Below, in pieces: positions 22,250 through 34,420 of a DNA stretch of 64,000 nt. The notes beneath the pieces are model-generated. The model ran no database searches. It saw only the letters and a list, made by a program, of their open reading frames with translations, and was not told where the DNA came from. The stretch comes from Triticum aestivum (taxonomy: Eukaryota; Streptophyta; Magnoliopsida; Poales; Poaceae): contig NC_057810.1 in the NCBI RefSeq assembly GCF_018294505.1, forward strand, positions 208,834,113 through 208,898,112. The letters run 5' to 3'. Made by a program: the position numbers and the translations under genes. Each line of letters starts with the position of its first letter. The stretch's first letter is position 1.

Positions 22250-23367
22250 AATTATGCTCAAGTGTAGTTATCGAACTCGAGACCTCAAGTTTGATGAGTG
22301 AACAGGCTAACCAGCTACACAACCCTCCCGTTATGTTCAACGAGAGGAAAATAACCTTTTATACATTCCTGCATTCGTGTGACAGGAATGCCGTGTTTTT
22401 TTTGTGTGTGGGAGTCATTAGGATTTCAATCATAATCGTGTCATGTGGCTTTGGTGGTAAGACTATCCACAGTGGTGCAGAAATAATGCAGCCTTAGTCA
22501 CCTTACCTCTCTCCACGTAGTACGTTGGGTCCCACCAGTCAGAGGGTGAAACAAACAAATTAATAAGAAAAATTAAAAGCGCCAGCGGTGTATCTTACTA
22601 CTTCACACATCTCACTACTGCTCGGGAACACTGTCCAATTGATCCCTCTGTTCGCTCACATACTATTTTAAGTGAATCCTTATTATAACATGCACACAAA
22701 TTTTGGGCACTTGTATTCGACTTAAGTCAGTGTGCCACCGTATCTCGTATACTTACTACTCCCTCCGTCTAGGTGTAATAAGTCACGTTAGAAGGTGCAA
22801 CGGGACCAAGGTGCGTGTGTGTGCGTGTGTGTGCTTAACAGCATGTGTGTGTTAGAGAGTGCGACAGATCGACCTACTCCTACAGAGATATGGTGTGTAG
22901 TGTATGATTTTAGCCGCGAGAGTCGATGCATCCTCTCGTTTCCGGGCGTGTCCGGTAGGGACATGCGGATAGCTGCCACACCCGCTCCTGACCAGCCTGG
23001 CCCACCCAAAGCCGCTCCATCGCCCGCGCGCGCTTCCCGCCCGAAACGGTCAGTGTCGCTCCAAAGAATCGGTGCCGCATTCATGCCCGGGCAGAGCGGA
23101 CGCGACCTCTCACTGGTGCAAGAGTGATGGTTGCTTTATCCGTCCAACTTACTGTTGGGTCTATGTGATTTGACGGCTCATTGGTCTTTATTACTGAGGT
23201 GGTAGGACTGTTGGATGTCCCATGCTTTCGGTGAAAGGAGGTAGTGGATTACAATTTTCTCCATTCTTACAGCGGAGGAGTGCAAGAGCAGTGAAAACAC
23301 GCAGGCTCAGTGATTACATGGACCACCTCACACTATCACAGTGCGACACCTAACTCTTTACATAGTA
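22250..23367. other. CACTA interior, no recognised gene
   Basis: At 22757 a MITE-type end CTCCCTCCGTCTAGGTGTAA occurs next to TA, but I find no matching right end, so it is probably a truncated copy. At 23017-23050 GCCCGCGCGCGCTTCCCGCC, followed by GAAACGGTCAGTG, repeats the text at 18138-18170 (GCGCGCTTTCCGCCCGAAAC), a second copy of the upstream DNA of the 18405 gene. (TGTG) runs lie at 22811-22850. Confidence 0.5.
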
Positions 23368-24022
23368 CTCCCTCCATTCCTAAATATTACTAGATGAGTC
23401 CCCGCGCATTGCCGCGGAACAGTGGTATATCTCTCTGCGCAAAATTATCGATTTCATAGAACTAAAAAAAATCTATAACCACATGACAAATGTGGTAGCC
23501 AAACTAAATAAACTCCCATCATCATTTAGATCATCCCACGTAAGGAAAAAAGATCAGCCAACTCCTACTGCATAATGGGATTATATATTTCTTTTTGACA
23601 TGTTAATGGGACTTAAAAGCTCACTTACATGCATGCTACCGGTGCATGCTTGCATGCAGACATGTTGATGTGATTTAAAACCCACTCGGTCGATGTGCAT
23701 GCTACCGGTGCCACAGTATTTCTGCATGCTTGCATGTGGCTTAGTGCGGAGCCTCTCAACGTCTAGATCAGACGACTATTATGACTGATTTACTTCATCT
23801 AACGACTACGTCGATTTTGATGATGTGGCTCAAGGAGAGGATAGAGAATTCCTAGTAGTGGGGGCTAGCTATTACTAGTAGATAAGTCTTTGTAGAGATT
23901 CCACTAGGTGAACTACATACGGAACAAAATGAATGAATCTACACTTAAAATGCATCTATATACATCCGCATGTGGTTAATGGTGAAATCTCTACAAAGAC
24001 TTATATTTAGGAACGGAGGAAG
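23368..24022. mobile_element. Stowaway MITE split by another small element
   Basis: Outer ends are CTCCCTCCATTCCTAAATA and the complement of the right end TATTTAGGAACGGAGGAAG, flanked by TA (23366-23367, 23024 region right copy at 24023-24024). The inside (GTCTTTGTAGAGATTCC, ACATACGGA, CTACAAAGACTTATATTT) is that of the common Thalos/Athos-like Stowaways. It is interrupted at 23387-23882 by about 496 bp. Confidence 0.85.
23387..23882. mobile_element. Unclassified insertion inside the Stowaway
   Basis: The insert begins TTACTAGATGAGTCCCCGCG and ends CTATTACTAGTAGA; TACTAG near both ends is a short inverted repeat and the joint suggests a TA or ATA duplication. GTGCATGCTACCGGTG strings are repeated inside (about 23640 and 23695). 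The CCCCGCGCATTGCCGCGG start is common to many small grass repeats, but I cannot give the superfamily. Confidence 0.6.
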
Positions 24023-24212
24023 TACTAGTATAGTACTAGTACGTATTGTAATTTATCAGCGAGATAAATTTGTACAATGCTATGAAGCTTCCAGCTCCTG
24101 TTACATGTATCTTGCGTCCAAGGTTGCCCGTTGCAACATTTCATCAAATACAAAGGAGACTAACATGCATGCTATTGCATCTCAATGATTGACAGATCAT
24201 AGCAAATATGTA

Positions 24213-24309
24213 CTCCCTCCGTTCCAAAATAAGTGTCTCAACTTTGTGCAAACTTTAGTACAAAGTTGTACTACTACTAAAGTTGACACTTATTTTGGAA
24301 CAGGGGCAG
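24213..24309. mobile_element. Short Stowaway MITE
   Basis: CTCCCTCCGTTCCAAAATAA at the left and TTATTTTGGAACAGGGGCA at the right form a near-perfect hairpin of about 97 bp (AACTTTGTGCAAACTTTAGT in the loop arm). TA precedes it. The right end has diverged. Confidence 0.85.
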
Positions 24310-24995
24310 CTAAAGAAAAAACAATCCATGCAGTCCCTAGCCCTTGAACCGTGAACCCTGACCAGGCTTCATGTTGCTGGGAACGTTCGAGCTTCCTAAT
24401 AAATGAAGTTTGCAACCTTTTGACCATCGGTTCATTTTGTGCAGTTTCACTAAAATCGAGATGAGCATCACTGTGGCAAAGAAATTGAAGAAGCATGATT
24501 AGAATAAGATTACTAGGACTAGTTGATATGACATAAACTCATCACAAATACAATACGTAGAAGACAGTAGAGGTATCAGGTATGTGCGGGGCAAAGAAGT
24601 AGAGAAGTATCCACAGGGAGTGATGTGGGCAGCTGGAGCAGTGGTGCAAGCCGGCTGTAAAGAGAGTTGTACCTGAGGGACGTAGCTCAACCTTGAGGAG
24701 GGCGGTGGGAGGCGGCAACTACCCACGTCGCGGCAGTGAGCAAGGGACGAAGGCAACCTCACCGGTTTTGTGAGAGAGAACGGCGGGGACCCCTAATCGG
24801 GACGTGCCGACAGTGGGTTTTCGCCGTCGGCGACGGCCACCACATCTACACTAAGCATCCACCCCTTCCCCAAGCGGACGTGATCCGCCGGGATGTTAGA
24901 GATGTGGCCACAGTCGTTTTGTGCGAGAGAGTGTGAAGAGAGCAACCCCAGCAAGCAACCGTGTAGGCTGGCCCGTCTTGACTATGTATATAGTG
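24310..24995 (-). pseudogene. Second copy of the 5' part of the minus-strand B3-like cassette
   Basis: The plus text at 24921-24945 (GCGAGAGAGTGTGAAGAGAG) repeats the leader at 22069-22145, and a minus TATA-like string (CTATATACATAG) lies near 24983-24994. Downstream on the minus strand there is G/C-rich leader-like DNA and then, near 24436-24470, the DFSETAQNEP stretch that corresponds to DFSGTAQK of the first copy. I take it as a second decayed copy of the same gene; coding limits cannot be set. Confidence 0.4.
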
Positions 24996-25263
24996 GAGCG
25001 GTTTCCTTTTCTCTCCATATGAACCTATCATATTGCGTACGTGCCACTGAAGAAAAAAAATTATTTATAAATGACACGGCACCTACTACTCATTCTCCTA
25101 TAACCTTGCGCTTGGCATCTCCAAAATATTAACCTTGCGATTGGCTCTTCGCCTCTTAGGGAAGTCGAGCAATAATGGTAATGCAGCATATATCGTTCTA
25201 GCTATATGAGACCGAATGAATTGCTGCACATCCACCATGTGGGCGAGGGTCGAGGGGCGAGGG

Positions 25264-25449
25264 AGAGTGCTACTACATACGGAGCAAAATGAGTGAATGT
25301 ACACTCTAAAATACGTCTATATAAATCAGTGTTTGGAGTATGTACTAGTAGTTCATATTGACATCTACTAAATGACATATATATTCCAAACAATATGATA
25401 TAATCTCTATAACCAAGGTAGTAGGGACGAGGAGTAAACGGAGGGAGTA
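25264..25449. mobile_element. Degenerate Stowaway remnant
   Basis: CTACATACGGAGCAAAATGA and AAATACGTCTATATA are Thalos-like inner sequences, and AAACGGAGGGAGTAG is a right end. The left end is missing. Confidence 0.6.
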
Positions 25450-27380
25450 GTAAATTTTTCTCCTCGTCCTGCGAGCCACCGCGCGCATGGGCGAGGGAGG
25501 AGCAAGCTTCACCTCATCCTGCGAGCCACCGTGCCAATGGGTGGGGGAGACAGCATACTAAGCAAGCTTCTCCTTGTTCTGCGAGTTGACAGGACACATC
25601 AAAAGTACTCCAGTGTATAGAGCCTTGCCTCTAAGGTAGGCCCCACATGGTTTGCCTCTTTTTTTAATTTAACATAACACGTCAAGTCGCAATTTGTTTG
25701 TTCACCCGTGGTAGACGATCCTCCCTCCACCAAGTGGACAACCAGTATACGTGCCAAATTACCACGTGGGCTGCCTTTTTCGTACAGAAGTGAGCTCCAC
25801 CGTGTACCCGCGCGGGTGTGGTTGGGAAAGAGACGGGAGTACGTGTGCCGTGCATGCACCTCTTCTCTTCGTGCACGTCCCCCACCTACGTGGGTGTGTG
25901 TGAGAGATACAAACTGCGTTCATGAGTGTTTTTTGTTTTGTGGTGGGGTGGGGTGGGGTGGGGGGTTGATTTCATGAATTATTTGTGGGAATATGTGTCG
26001 ATGAAATCTCAAACAAAATTTTGCATGCAATGTGTGTGAAATGGAGGCCTATCCATATCATACATAGAGGGTCGGGCAATCCACGAGAAGAGAGGGAGGG
26101 GTCATAGCTATCGATAGTGTCGAAGAGAGGATCAAGTGGGTGGGTGCAAGATCGATGAAGAGAGCCATCGAAATTGTGTGTGTGTGTGTGTGCAAGTCAA
26201 AGATATAGGGCGACTAGCCTACCGGAACGTTAGAGGGCACATGCCAAGTTTGTGTGTGGCAGGGAGACATGAATAGAGCGCTTGATGTATCGGTGTGTGT
26301 GGGGGGAGGGGGTGGGGGGAGGGGTAGGCAGAGGCCTAACTATAGAGGTAGAATGACTCGTATATGTGTTGAGAAGGAGAGACCCAGCTATGTCTTGAGG
26401 GAGATCGGTCGACATCCATACATAAATGAAGGACGGGAAATATGATGGGACAGAGAGAGAGAGAGGAGAGAGAGAGGGAGGGAGAGGGAGGGAGAGGGGT
26501 AGAGTGCTGGATGGGTGATGGAGTTTCTTCTCGGAGATGTTGGGAGAGGCCTACTAGACCTGAGGGTGGAACTGCAATGTTATCAATAAGAGTGGGGATG
26601 TGTTTCTGTGTGTGCCTGTGCGTGATAGATCTGTCGGGACGCATCCATGGATGATGAAGGGGAACCATGTGTTTCATAAGCAAACCTAACTGGATTGGTA
26701 GATCAATTGTTGTTTGTCGGAGGAAGGGAGAGACACAACTAATGAGGTAGATCGATCGATGTGTGGGTAAAAACGAGTTATAAGGACCTAGCTGGCTATA
26801 TGTATAGCGAGAGATCGGTCGGTGTATGTCCATTTGTTAGAGGCAAATAAGGCCCGGCGAGACGGATAGACAGAGAGAATGGAGCTAGGAGGTGGTGCGA
26901 GAGGCCCAACTACTAGCTAGATAGGGGGAGGAGTGTGCGGTTGTGAGATCGGTGAAAAGAGGGGCGAGAGTTTACACGTGTGTCTGACCATATGAGAGAC
27001 ACGAGGCAAGGACACATAAAGGAGGAGATTGAAGCTGTGTGTGTATGCTATAGACAGGCATCGCTGGAGAGGTTTATCGATCGGTGTGTGTCGGAAAGGA
27101 GTTGTGGAGACTCTGGGAGAATGACCTAAAGAAAAAAATGAATGTGCCCGGTGGATAGAATGCCGAGGGAGGGGGAGGGCGAGGATGGCGTGTGCATGCA
27201 CGAGAGAAAGTTAGTGGTAGCTACAAAGGTTAGAGGATTGTGTGGGTGTAAGAGACTAACAAAGATCATAATTTGATATGAAAGCGGATTCATATATTTG
27301 AATAGGAGATCATAGTGTTTTAAACATTGCATGCATGAATATAGCGGTGATACATGTGATGTGCACATGTTATACCATAA
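25450..27380. other. Purine-rich low-complexity CACTA interior
   Basis: No gene seen. Loosely repeated modules (GAGATCGGTCGACATCC, GATCGGTCGGTGTATGTC, TCGATCGGTGTGTGTCGG, GAGGCCTAACTA) recur every 150-250 bp. GT runs are at 26177-26192, GA runs at 26450-26500, and G-runs at 25943-25967 and 26301-26326. A TCCTCGTCCTGCGAGCCACCG block is repeated at 25463, 25513 and (variant) 25571. Confidence 0.5.
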
Positions 27381-27382
27381 TG

Positions 27383-27600
27383 TGATAATGGCGTTTGCAA
27401 CTCACAGCTAAATGCCGAACAATCTAAACCATACTATACATCAAACAATCTCACATTTTATTTGAATTTGTGATAATGTGCGGCGTTTGCAGCTTACAAC
27501 TAAATATCGAGCAATCTAAACAATACTATATATCGAACATTCTCACATTTTATTTGAATTTGTGGTAATGTGTGGTGTTTGCAACTTACATCTAAATACT
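27383..27600. repeat. 92-bp tandem repeat, about 2.4 copies
   Basis: GCGTTTGCA-type starts at 27391, 27483 and 27575 give a period of 92 bp. Each unit has CTAAATnnCGAnCAATCTAAAC and TCACATTTTATTTGAATTTG. Confidence 0.9.
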
Positions 27601-28479
27601 TGTAGGCGTAGGGGACGGGGCACCATACATAATGTGATAAACACATTATACATATGAGACATGGTTTAGATTATGAAGATCTAGCTAGAGCTAGAAATGT
27701 AATGTGATTTGAAATCAAAATAAAGTGGATTCAAAAAATCTAGTTCGAGTTCATATAGTACACATAGTTCATATGTAACTCGAGACTAATCATGTGGTGT
27801 GCTGTGAATATAATACACAAACGATGGTTTAACTTGACAATAATGATGATTGTAGATCTTATTAAAACAGAGAAATGAATTCAAATGCTTTGACTTCACA
27901 ACAATCATTACTGTAGATCTTATTCAAATTTAGTTCATATTGAAGCGGTAGTATATACGTTTGGAATGCACTAAAATGTTCATTTGAGTAGTAGGTTGCA
28001 TGCATTATACACGTAGCGAAATATTTTAATTGAACATAACATGAATTCAAAGTTTTGAATGACATTTGTAGTGCGCATTGATTTGGTATAGTACACGTTA
28101 GGCTTGTCCAGAAATTTCAACTCGCGCCTTGTTAGCCCGAAATATTTAAGATATATCTTTGTCTCGTTGTGCTCCGACAACTCCCTCCATCTCAACCCGC
28201 GCCTTGCTATTCCGAAATTACAACGCGCACGAAAACTCCCACCTCCTGTGAAATCCCGACACATGAAATGCCCGTGGTACCCCTGAACCGAAAGAACCGC
28301 CTCAAATCGGTGGGGGGTACTTTCGTAACTTACCCCACATTTCGGACAAGCGCGTCTCTAAGCCATGGTTCCCCACTGCCATCCCATCCGCCCACCCATT
28401 CGTACACCGAGGCCGCGACAACCCGCGACGAAACCCCACACCCTGCTCCGTCCACCACCCAGCCGGAGCCTCTTCCCCG
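27601..28479. other. Spacer and possible promoter of the gene at 28480
   Basis: No coding sequence recognised. CCGCGCCTTGCTATTCCGAA near 28197 and CGCGCCTTGTTAGCCCGAAA near 28122 are two copies of one motif, about 75 bp apart; they may be upstream elements of the next gene. Confidence 0.4.
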
Positions 28480-31400
28480 ATGACGTCGTCCATAGCAACA
28501 CCTCGACATCCCTCATCCACCGTACCGGATGAGGATCCGTCGTCGATCTCATCGTCCCACCGGTTCATCCACCCCGTCCTCCACCTCCAAGGAGCTGCCC
28601 CGATGTTCCCCTCGTCTTTCGCACCACCTCCATTCCCACACCGCCGTCTTCACCTGCACCACCCGAAGAGCATCATCATCACCGTTTCCTCGGATGAAGC
28701 TGCGGCCTAATCGGCGCCACCAAAGAGGTTGTACACTAATCGCCACATTTTCTTCTTGATTCGATCTCACGGTGCTGCCGGCGCACGGTCCCGAGCCGAC
28801 ACGGCGCGGCTCCATCCACGGCGGCGTCGCCGACCACTTCCTCCACGGCGTCGCTCCCTCGGCGGCGACGTCCATATCAGTAGGAGCTGCTTCTGCTTTA
28901 GCTCTCGCTCGCGCTGCTGCACTGCTCTTGCTCTCGGTCCCCTGCCTGGTCTGCTCTTGCTATTGCTCTTGCTCACACTGCTTCTCTTGCTCTTGCTTGT
29001 GATGCTGCTCCGATTTGGCTACACTTCAGTCGACTGAATCGACTTTTGGGTCAGTCGATTTTCAAGGGGTGGGCTCGCCGGGGTGAAGGAAGAACCAGCC
29101 GCAGCCGGGAGGGGGGCTCACCGGAAAGGTACCCCACTATCTATCTTAGGGTTCAGGATGGGGGCAGTGGTCGCCGGCGGCGGCGGGGCGTTGGCGGGAC
29201 GGTGGCGTGGGGATCGCTGGAGAAAAAGCTCGGCACGGGGGCCTAGAGGGATGGCCGAGGCGGCGGCGGACCGGCGGTGGGGAGTGTTTTCGAGGCGGGC
29301 GGGGCGGCGCACCGCTGGCCGCGGGCGGCGGGGGGCTGCTGTTTGGCCGGTGGTGGCTGGTGGCTCAGGGGGTGGAGGTTGAAGATGAACCGCACGCCCT
29401 TGATTTCATATCCAACGGCTGCAAAATCGACTGACCAGAGATGAAAAAGTCAGTCGACCGATGTGTAGCCTCACCTTGCTAGTGCGTTCAGTTTCGACAA
29501 CAAAATTTAGTGTCGACAACAAAATTCAGTTTCGACAGTTAGGTTCAGTTTCGACAGTTAAGTTCAGTCTCGACAGTTAAGTTCAGAGATGAGCGGCTGA
29601 TGTATTTTACATCTAGCACTTTGTGGTTATGTATTTTACGTCATGTATTGGAGATGCTATTAGAATTCCACTCAGATTAACGTTGTTTGTTGTCTCTCTT
29701 GTCCTGCTTCAGCCTCGGCGTCGTACAACTCACCGGAGCTGCTCCAACGATGAAACCCTCCATCATAGCGGAGCAGTACCTCGGGCTCCATCTCCAGACG
29801 CCTAAGATCTTCTTCCCCTCCTCCGACAGCAAAGTCAGCCAGAGCATCCTCACCGGCCAACCCAATCACGCTGAGATCGACATGGCTTCGCCAAAGAGGT
29901 TGTACACTTGTTGCATCTCTTTTTTACTCTACATGTTATATATATTGTCCACTGAGCACACGGATTTGTTCCTTTAGTGTCTCCTTGAAAGAAAAAACGT
30001 AGGAATTTTAATTTTCACTTGTCCTCCTTTTCAAATTCCTATTCATGAAGCACAAGACTAAGAGATAGTAGCATAATAGCATTATAACCGTACATTTTCT
30101 TGTGGTTTGACTTAATCTCACCATGCTTCTTTGCATCATGTGATCTTCCAATTGTTGTGAATCAAACACCCAGATTGGCAGAAATCCTGTGTTTTTAAAT
30201 TCTATGTTTTGCATGTGCATTCATATCCCATTCATGTCTATTTCCTATCCCTGCATTGTTGGAATCCTCCAATTCAAACGAGCCCTTACAGAATTACTTA
30301 TCTTACAGATAGTTGTCAAAGAAAACTTTGCGTGGTTTATCCTGCTCCTGCTGTGCCGTCGTCCACCCCAGCTCAGCTGCTCCAACGAAGGGTCCAGCAC
30401 AGCAGGGATCCGGCCTCCAGACTGTCTTTCGCTGCCTCAGATCTTCTTCCCCGCTGCTGGCAGCCATGAAAACTGCATTACCATCATCAACCGAGTAGAT
30501 GACCTCGAGGACTACACGGGTCCGCAAGAGAGGTCGCACTCTTTCGTGTTTGCTTACGTTATGCATCGCTTAATATTACATGCTACTTTATCGTCCTGTT
30601 CACCGATTAGACTCTGAGTCAGCTCCAAACTAATGGTCAAAGTTGAGTTTTTAAATGGTTGTGGGGTACATATCGGGGCCTCTATCAATAGTATCTATCT
30701 ACTATCTGGTTAATCTCCGGTGTCTACTATGAGTTTCATGTTGGGTGGGAAACAAACAGTAAAGAAGCCATTATCTGTATTTATTAACTGAAGCCATTAT
30801 CTGCCTGCTATTATTGGTTTTGGGTCTATCCACAGGTTGCTACCATCATTCTGGACTTCTACATGCACTCATTACATAATCTCACTATGTTTTATTCCTA
30901 TGCATGACAGTTATTGTAAACAATGGAACTGAACATGTAGAGCAAAAGAGACGAGCCTTGCGTGGCAATATAGTTTCATGCAGACGTCGCTCCATGGTAG
31001 GCACAAAGGCAGCCCCCCTCCATGTGTTTCAGATTGTAATCAAGAGCAAGATATCTATTCTGAGGGGGATTCAGAAGGAGAAGATAACTCCTATTTACCC
31101 CCTGAGGTCTTTGCTCTAACTTGGCATGCTGATGTTGGTTATATCATGCATATGGTGTCTTGCATTGCTTACTTTATACATCAAATATGTCATCTGCTTA
31201 GTTTAGACATCCTTGGTGCGAATGCGATCTGTTTAGTTTATTCATCGTTTATGTGAATTATGCAACGCCACCTTGTTTAGCCAGGCATCATATATGTGAA
31301 TTTTTCAATGCCATCCTGCTTAGCCAGTCATCTTATATGTAAATTATATTAGGCCATCCTTTTTTTTGTTACATATTACATTTGTCAACAATGTTAGAAC

Positions 31401-33945
31401 ATTCAACTGCTCTTCATGTGCATCAGCCATTTGACACGGTGATGGCAAATTCTGGAGTGAAAACAAGGTCTTCTGAGCAGACTATGCTATCTGACGAAGC
31501 GCATATCTCGCTGGTTACAGATAGCTCCTCAAAGGAGGATTCAGAGACAGATGACCAGTCCTATCCCCCCGAGGTGTATGCTCTAATTTGGCAGGGTTAT
31601 GTTGCTCATATCGTGCGTATGGTGTCTCGCATTGCTATGCCATTTGATTAGTTTAGACATGCTTTGTGTGAATGCCACCTGTTCAGTGTCTAATTACCAT
31701 ATATGTGAATTATGCATTGCCATCTTGTTGCAAGACATTATATATGTGAATTATACAATGCTATCTTGTTGCAAAGGCATTATATATGTGAATTATGCAA
31801 TGCCATGCTGTTTAGCCAATCATCATGTATGTGAATTATATCATGCTATCATTTTTTTGTATTACGTGTTCCATTTGTCGACAACGTTTGTATATTCAAC
31901 TACTCTTCCTGTGCATCAGCCATTTGAAGCGGTGATGGAAGTATCTGGAGTGAAAACAAGGTATCCAGAGCAGACAATGCTACCTGCTGAAGCAAACATC
32001 TTGCTGGCTACAGAGAGCTCCTCGGAGGAGGATTCAGAGACTGATGACCAGTCCTATTTCCCCCTGAGGTCTATGCTCAAACTTGGCAGGGTTATATTAC
32101 CCATGTCATGCATGTTGTCTTGCATTGCTTAGTTTTTACATCATATATAGATTGCCATCTGCTTACTTGCTTACTATATAAATCATATATTTGAATTATA
32201 TCATGCCATCATGTTTACATAGTACATACACATCATCTATCTGAATTATGGCATGGCAACCCATTTAATAAATACATCATATAGTTATATCATCTCATCC
32301 TGTTTAGTGTTTACAGTCATCATATTTAGAGTTATGGCATTCTATCCATGAATGTATGTGAATTATGGCATGCCAACCTATTTAACAAACACATTATATA
32401 GTTATGTCATGTCATCCTGTTTACATAGTCTCATATTTTGAACTATGTCTTTCCATCTTTTTTAGTTAGCCATCATAATGTGAAATTGTGTCATGCTATC
32501 CTGTTTAGTTAGCCATCATATATGTGAAATTGTCTCATGCTATCCTGTTTGGTTAGACAACATAAATATGAATTATTTCATGCCCTCTTTTATTCCCCAC
32601 TATCCATTGCACCTGTCTATCATACAATGTCTATACTTTCAATTACTTTTCTTATTTATCAGCCATTTGAATTGGAGAGCGTGATGGCAGTATCTAAGGG
32701 AGTAACAACACGGTCTTCAGAAAAGATAGTGCTACCAGTTGATGCAGATAGAACCACGGTTGTACTTGCCCAAGGACCAGATCCACCACACATAACCCAG
32801 ACTCTCGTAGATTGTACCCCTACCCAGTTGGACAGAGAACCAGCTACACCCCTTCTAACCCCAACCCCGGCAGATAGTAACCCAGTTCCAGTTGACACAT
32901 CACCATCTCCACCACAAAGCACCCAACCACGAGCGGTTAGTAAGGGAACTACAGTGCCCAAAGCATGAGGACCACCACTCTGAATCCCAACTCAACGCTT
33001 AAAGGAGAAGAAGATTTGTTCTCAGGTCAGGTTCTGTAGCTATGGTCCATACTCCTTTGCTCTTACATTACTGTATTTACTCATACCAACTATTTTCAAA
33101 TTTGAAGGATGGAATTGAAACTCCAATGGTGCAACCGGTATGTTTTAAACCTGTTTCTTTAACTGGTTTGCTGTTGTAACCTGCTCTATGTTGATTTCAG
33201 TTTCAATTGAATAAATAGTTATGTTCTCATGTCATGCACATTACAAGTGTTGTTATTGCTCTATAGTTACCCACACTTATATTCTGTGTATTCTGCTTTC
33301 TCTTGAAGAAATATTATTTGAACTGTGTTTCTATCTTGATTTGGCAAAAAAACTAGAATGATATAGACCATAAAGTGACCATGGTACATAGATATATGTT
33401 TGTTTCATGCTGTTATCCTGTCCACTTTACTACTGAACTCATTTACCAAAATGAGTTTCATATACAACATGGTAAACATGTGATGTGTCCGCTTGTTTCT
33501 CTTTTAGAATGCGGGCAAAATATTGGAGAATAGTACCGTGTTATCCAATGGTAAAGGAAGTAATGCAGGTAAGGTTCAAGATAGTGAGACATCCCTGTTG
33601 GTCTCCAAGAAAGCTGATAAAAACTATCTTGACGACAGTGAGGGAACCCAAAAGTCCTGTCTTGATGTAGTGTTCGAGTTACTGGCCACTACTGCTGGCA
33701 CAAGCTCTTCAAACTCGCTGCCTGAATTAGTTCGTCTTCTTGAGTCTCAACTTCAAGTTGAAAGACATCGATAAGATGTGCTGCGATGGGAAGCTGAAGG
33801 ACTGAGGAAGTCCCTGCAGAATTCAGATGCATATTTTCTGGTGCAACAGCAAGCACTGGAGGATTTAAGCGCCAAACAAGAGAAAGTTAATAAGCTTGCT
33901 AAGCATCTTGCCAGCATTATGGGTACCCAGGATATCGTTTCTTGA
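28480..33945 (+). pseudogene. Multi-exon gene built from duplicated exons, inside the CACTA
   Basis: Exon-like pieces share one plan. Exon type A occurs three times: 28480-28729, 29700-29898 and 30345-30530 (GAAP..., PKIFFPSSDSK / PQIFFPAAGSHEN, ending SPKR or PQER at a GT donor). Exon type B occurs three times: GATTCAG at 31068, 31538 and 32031 (DSEGEDNSYLPPEVFALTW, DSETDDQSYPPEVYALIW and a frameshifted third). An exon near 32660-32968 is Pro/Thr-rich. The last exon (33508-33945) follows a CTTTTAG acceptor and is a coiled coil (ELVRLLESQLQVERHR, QQQALEDLSAKQEKVNKL). Stops at 28708 and 33772 and a base loss near 32060 break it. Introns contain CATGCCATCCTGTTTAG-type repeats. Similar genes are part of Triticeae CACTA elements as I remember them, so a transposon accessory gene is likelier than a host gene; the function is unknown. 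Confidence 0.55.
29017..29470. mobile_element. Small GC-rich element with about 45-bp inverted ends
   Basis: GGCTACACTTCAGTCGACTG continuing to GGGTCAGTCGATTTT at 29071 is mirrored by AAAATCGACTGACC at 29422 continuing to CAGTCGACCGATGTGTAGCC at 29470. The inside is very G/C-rich (29090-29390) with a 75-codon frame from ATG 29158 on one strand and a leader-like string AACCCTAAGATAG on the other. Long inverted ends around gene-like G/C-rich DNA recall Pack-MULEs, but no 9-bp target duplication is visible. Confidence 0.55.
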
Positions 33946-34228
33946 GATCTTCTGAAGTGGTTTCAGTTCTGGATTTGTTTTGCTGCGGTGTTTATTTGTG
34001 CTGGTCGCCAACTTTGACCACCAGTGTATATGATATGCTGCTTTGTTCCCTATATTTGCACTGGTGGCGAACTTTGATGCCCAGTGGATGTAATATGTGT
34101 AACAGCCGTGATAGCCTAGCATAAGTTGCTTGCTTATTTATTTCCTTTTGTCTTGTTTATTTGTTTGCTTGTAGTCAGTGCAGTTCTTTTTAAAACTAGG
34201 CCACAATAACCATGGGCTAATATTTACT

Positions 34229-34420
34229 GTAGTGACACTAGGCCTCCTACGTGCCGTAGAAACAATGGGCCTTCTACGGGCCGTAGAAACAGTAGGCCTT
34301 CTACGGGCCGTAGAAACAATGTGCCTTCTATGGGTCGTAGAAACAATGGGCCTTCTACGGGCCATAGAAACAATGGGCCTTCTACGGGTCGTATCATCAA
34401 TGGGCCTTATACGGGCTGTA
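34229..34420. repeat. 27-bp tandem repeat, about six to seven copies
   Basis: The unit is close to GTAGAAACAATGGGCCTTCTACGGGCC. It belongs to the right subterminal region of the CACTA. The plus frame LRAVETMGLLRAVET is a translation of the repeat. Confidence 0.9.

Noticed and set aside
22757..22850. Complete Stowaway MITE
   Set aside because: Only the left end CTCCCTCCGTCTAGG is present; no right inverted repeat was found nearby.
23387..23882. Helitron
   Set aside because: The right end has CTAG next to T, but no TC start lies after an A at the left joint and no end hairpin was seen.
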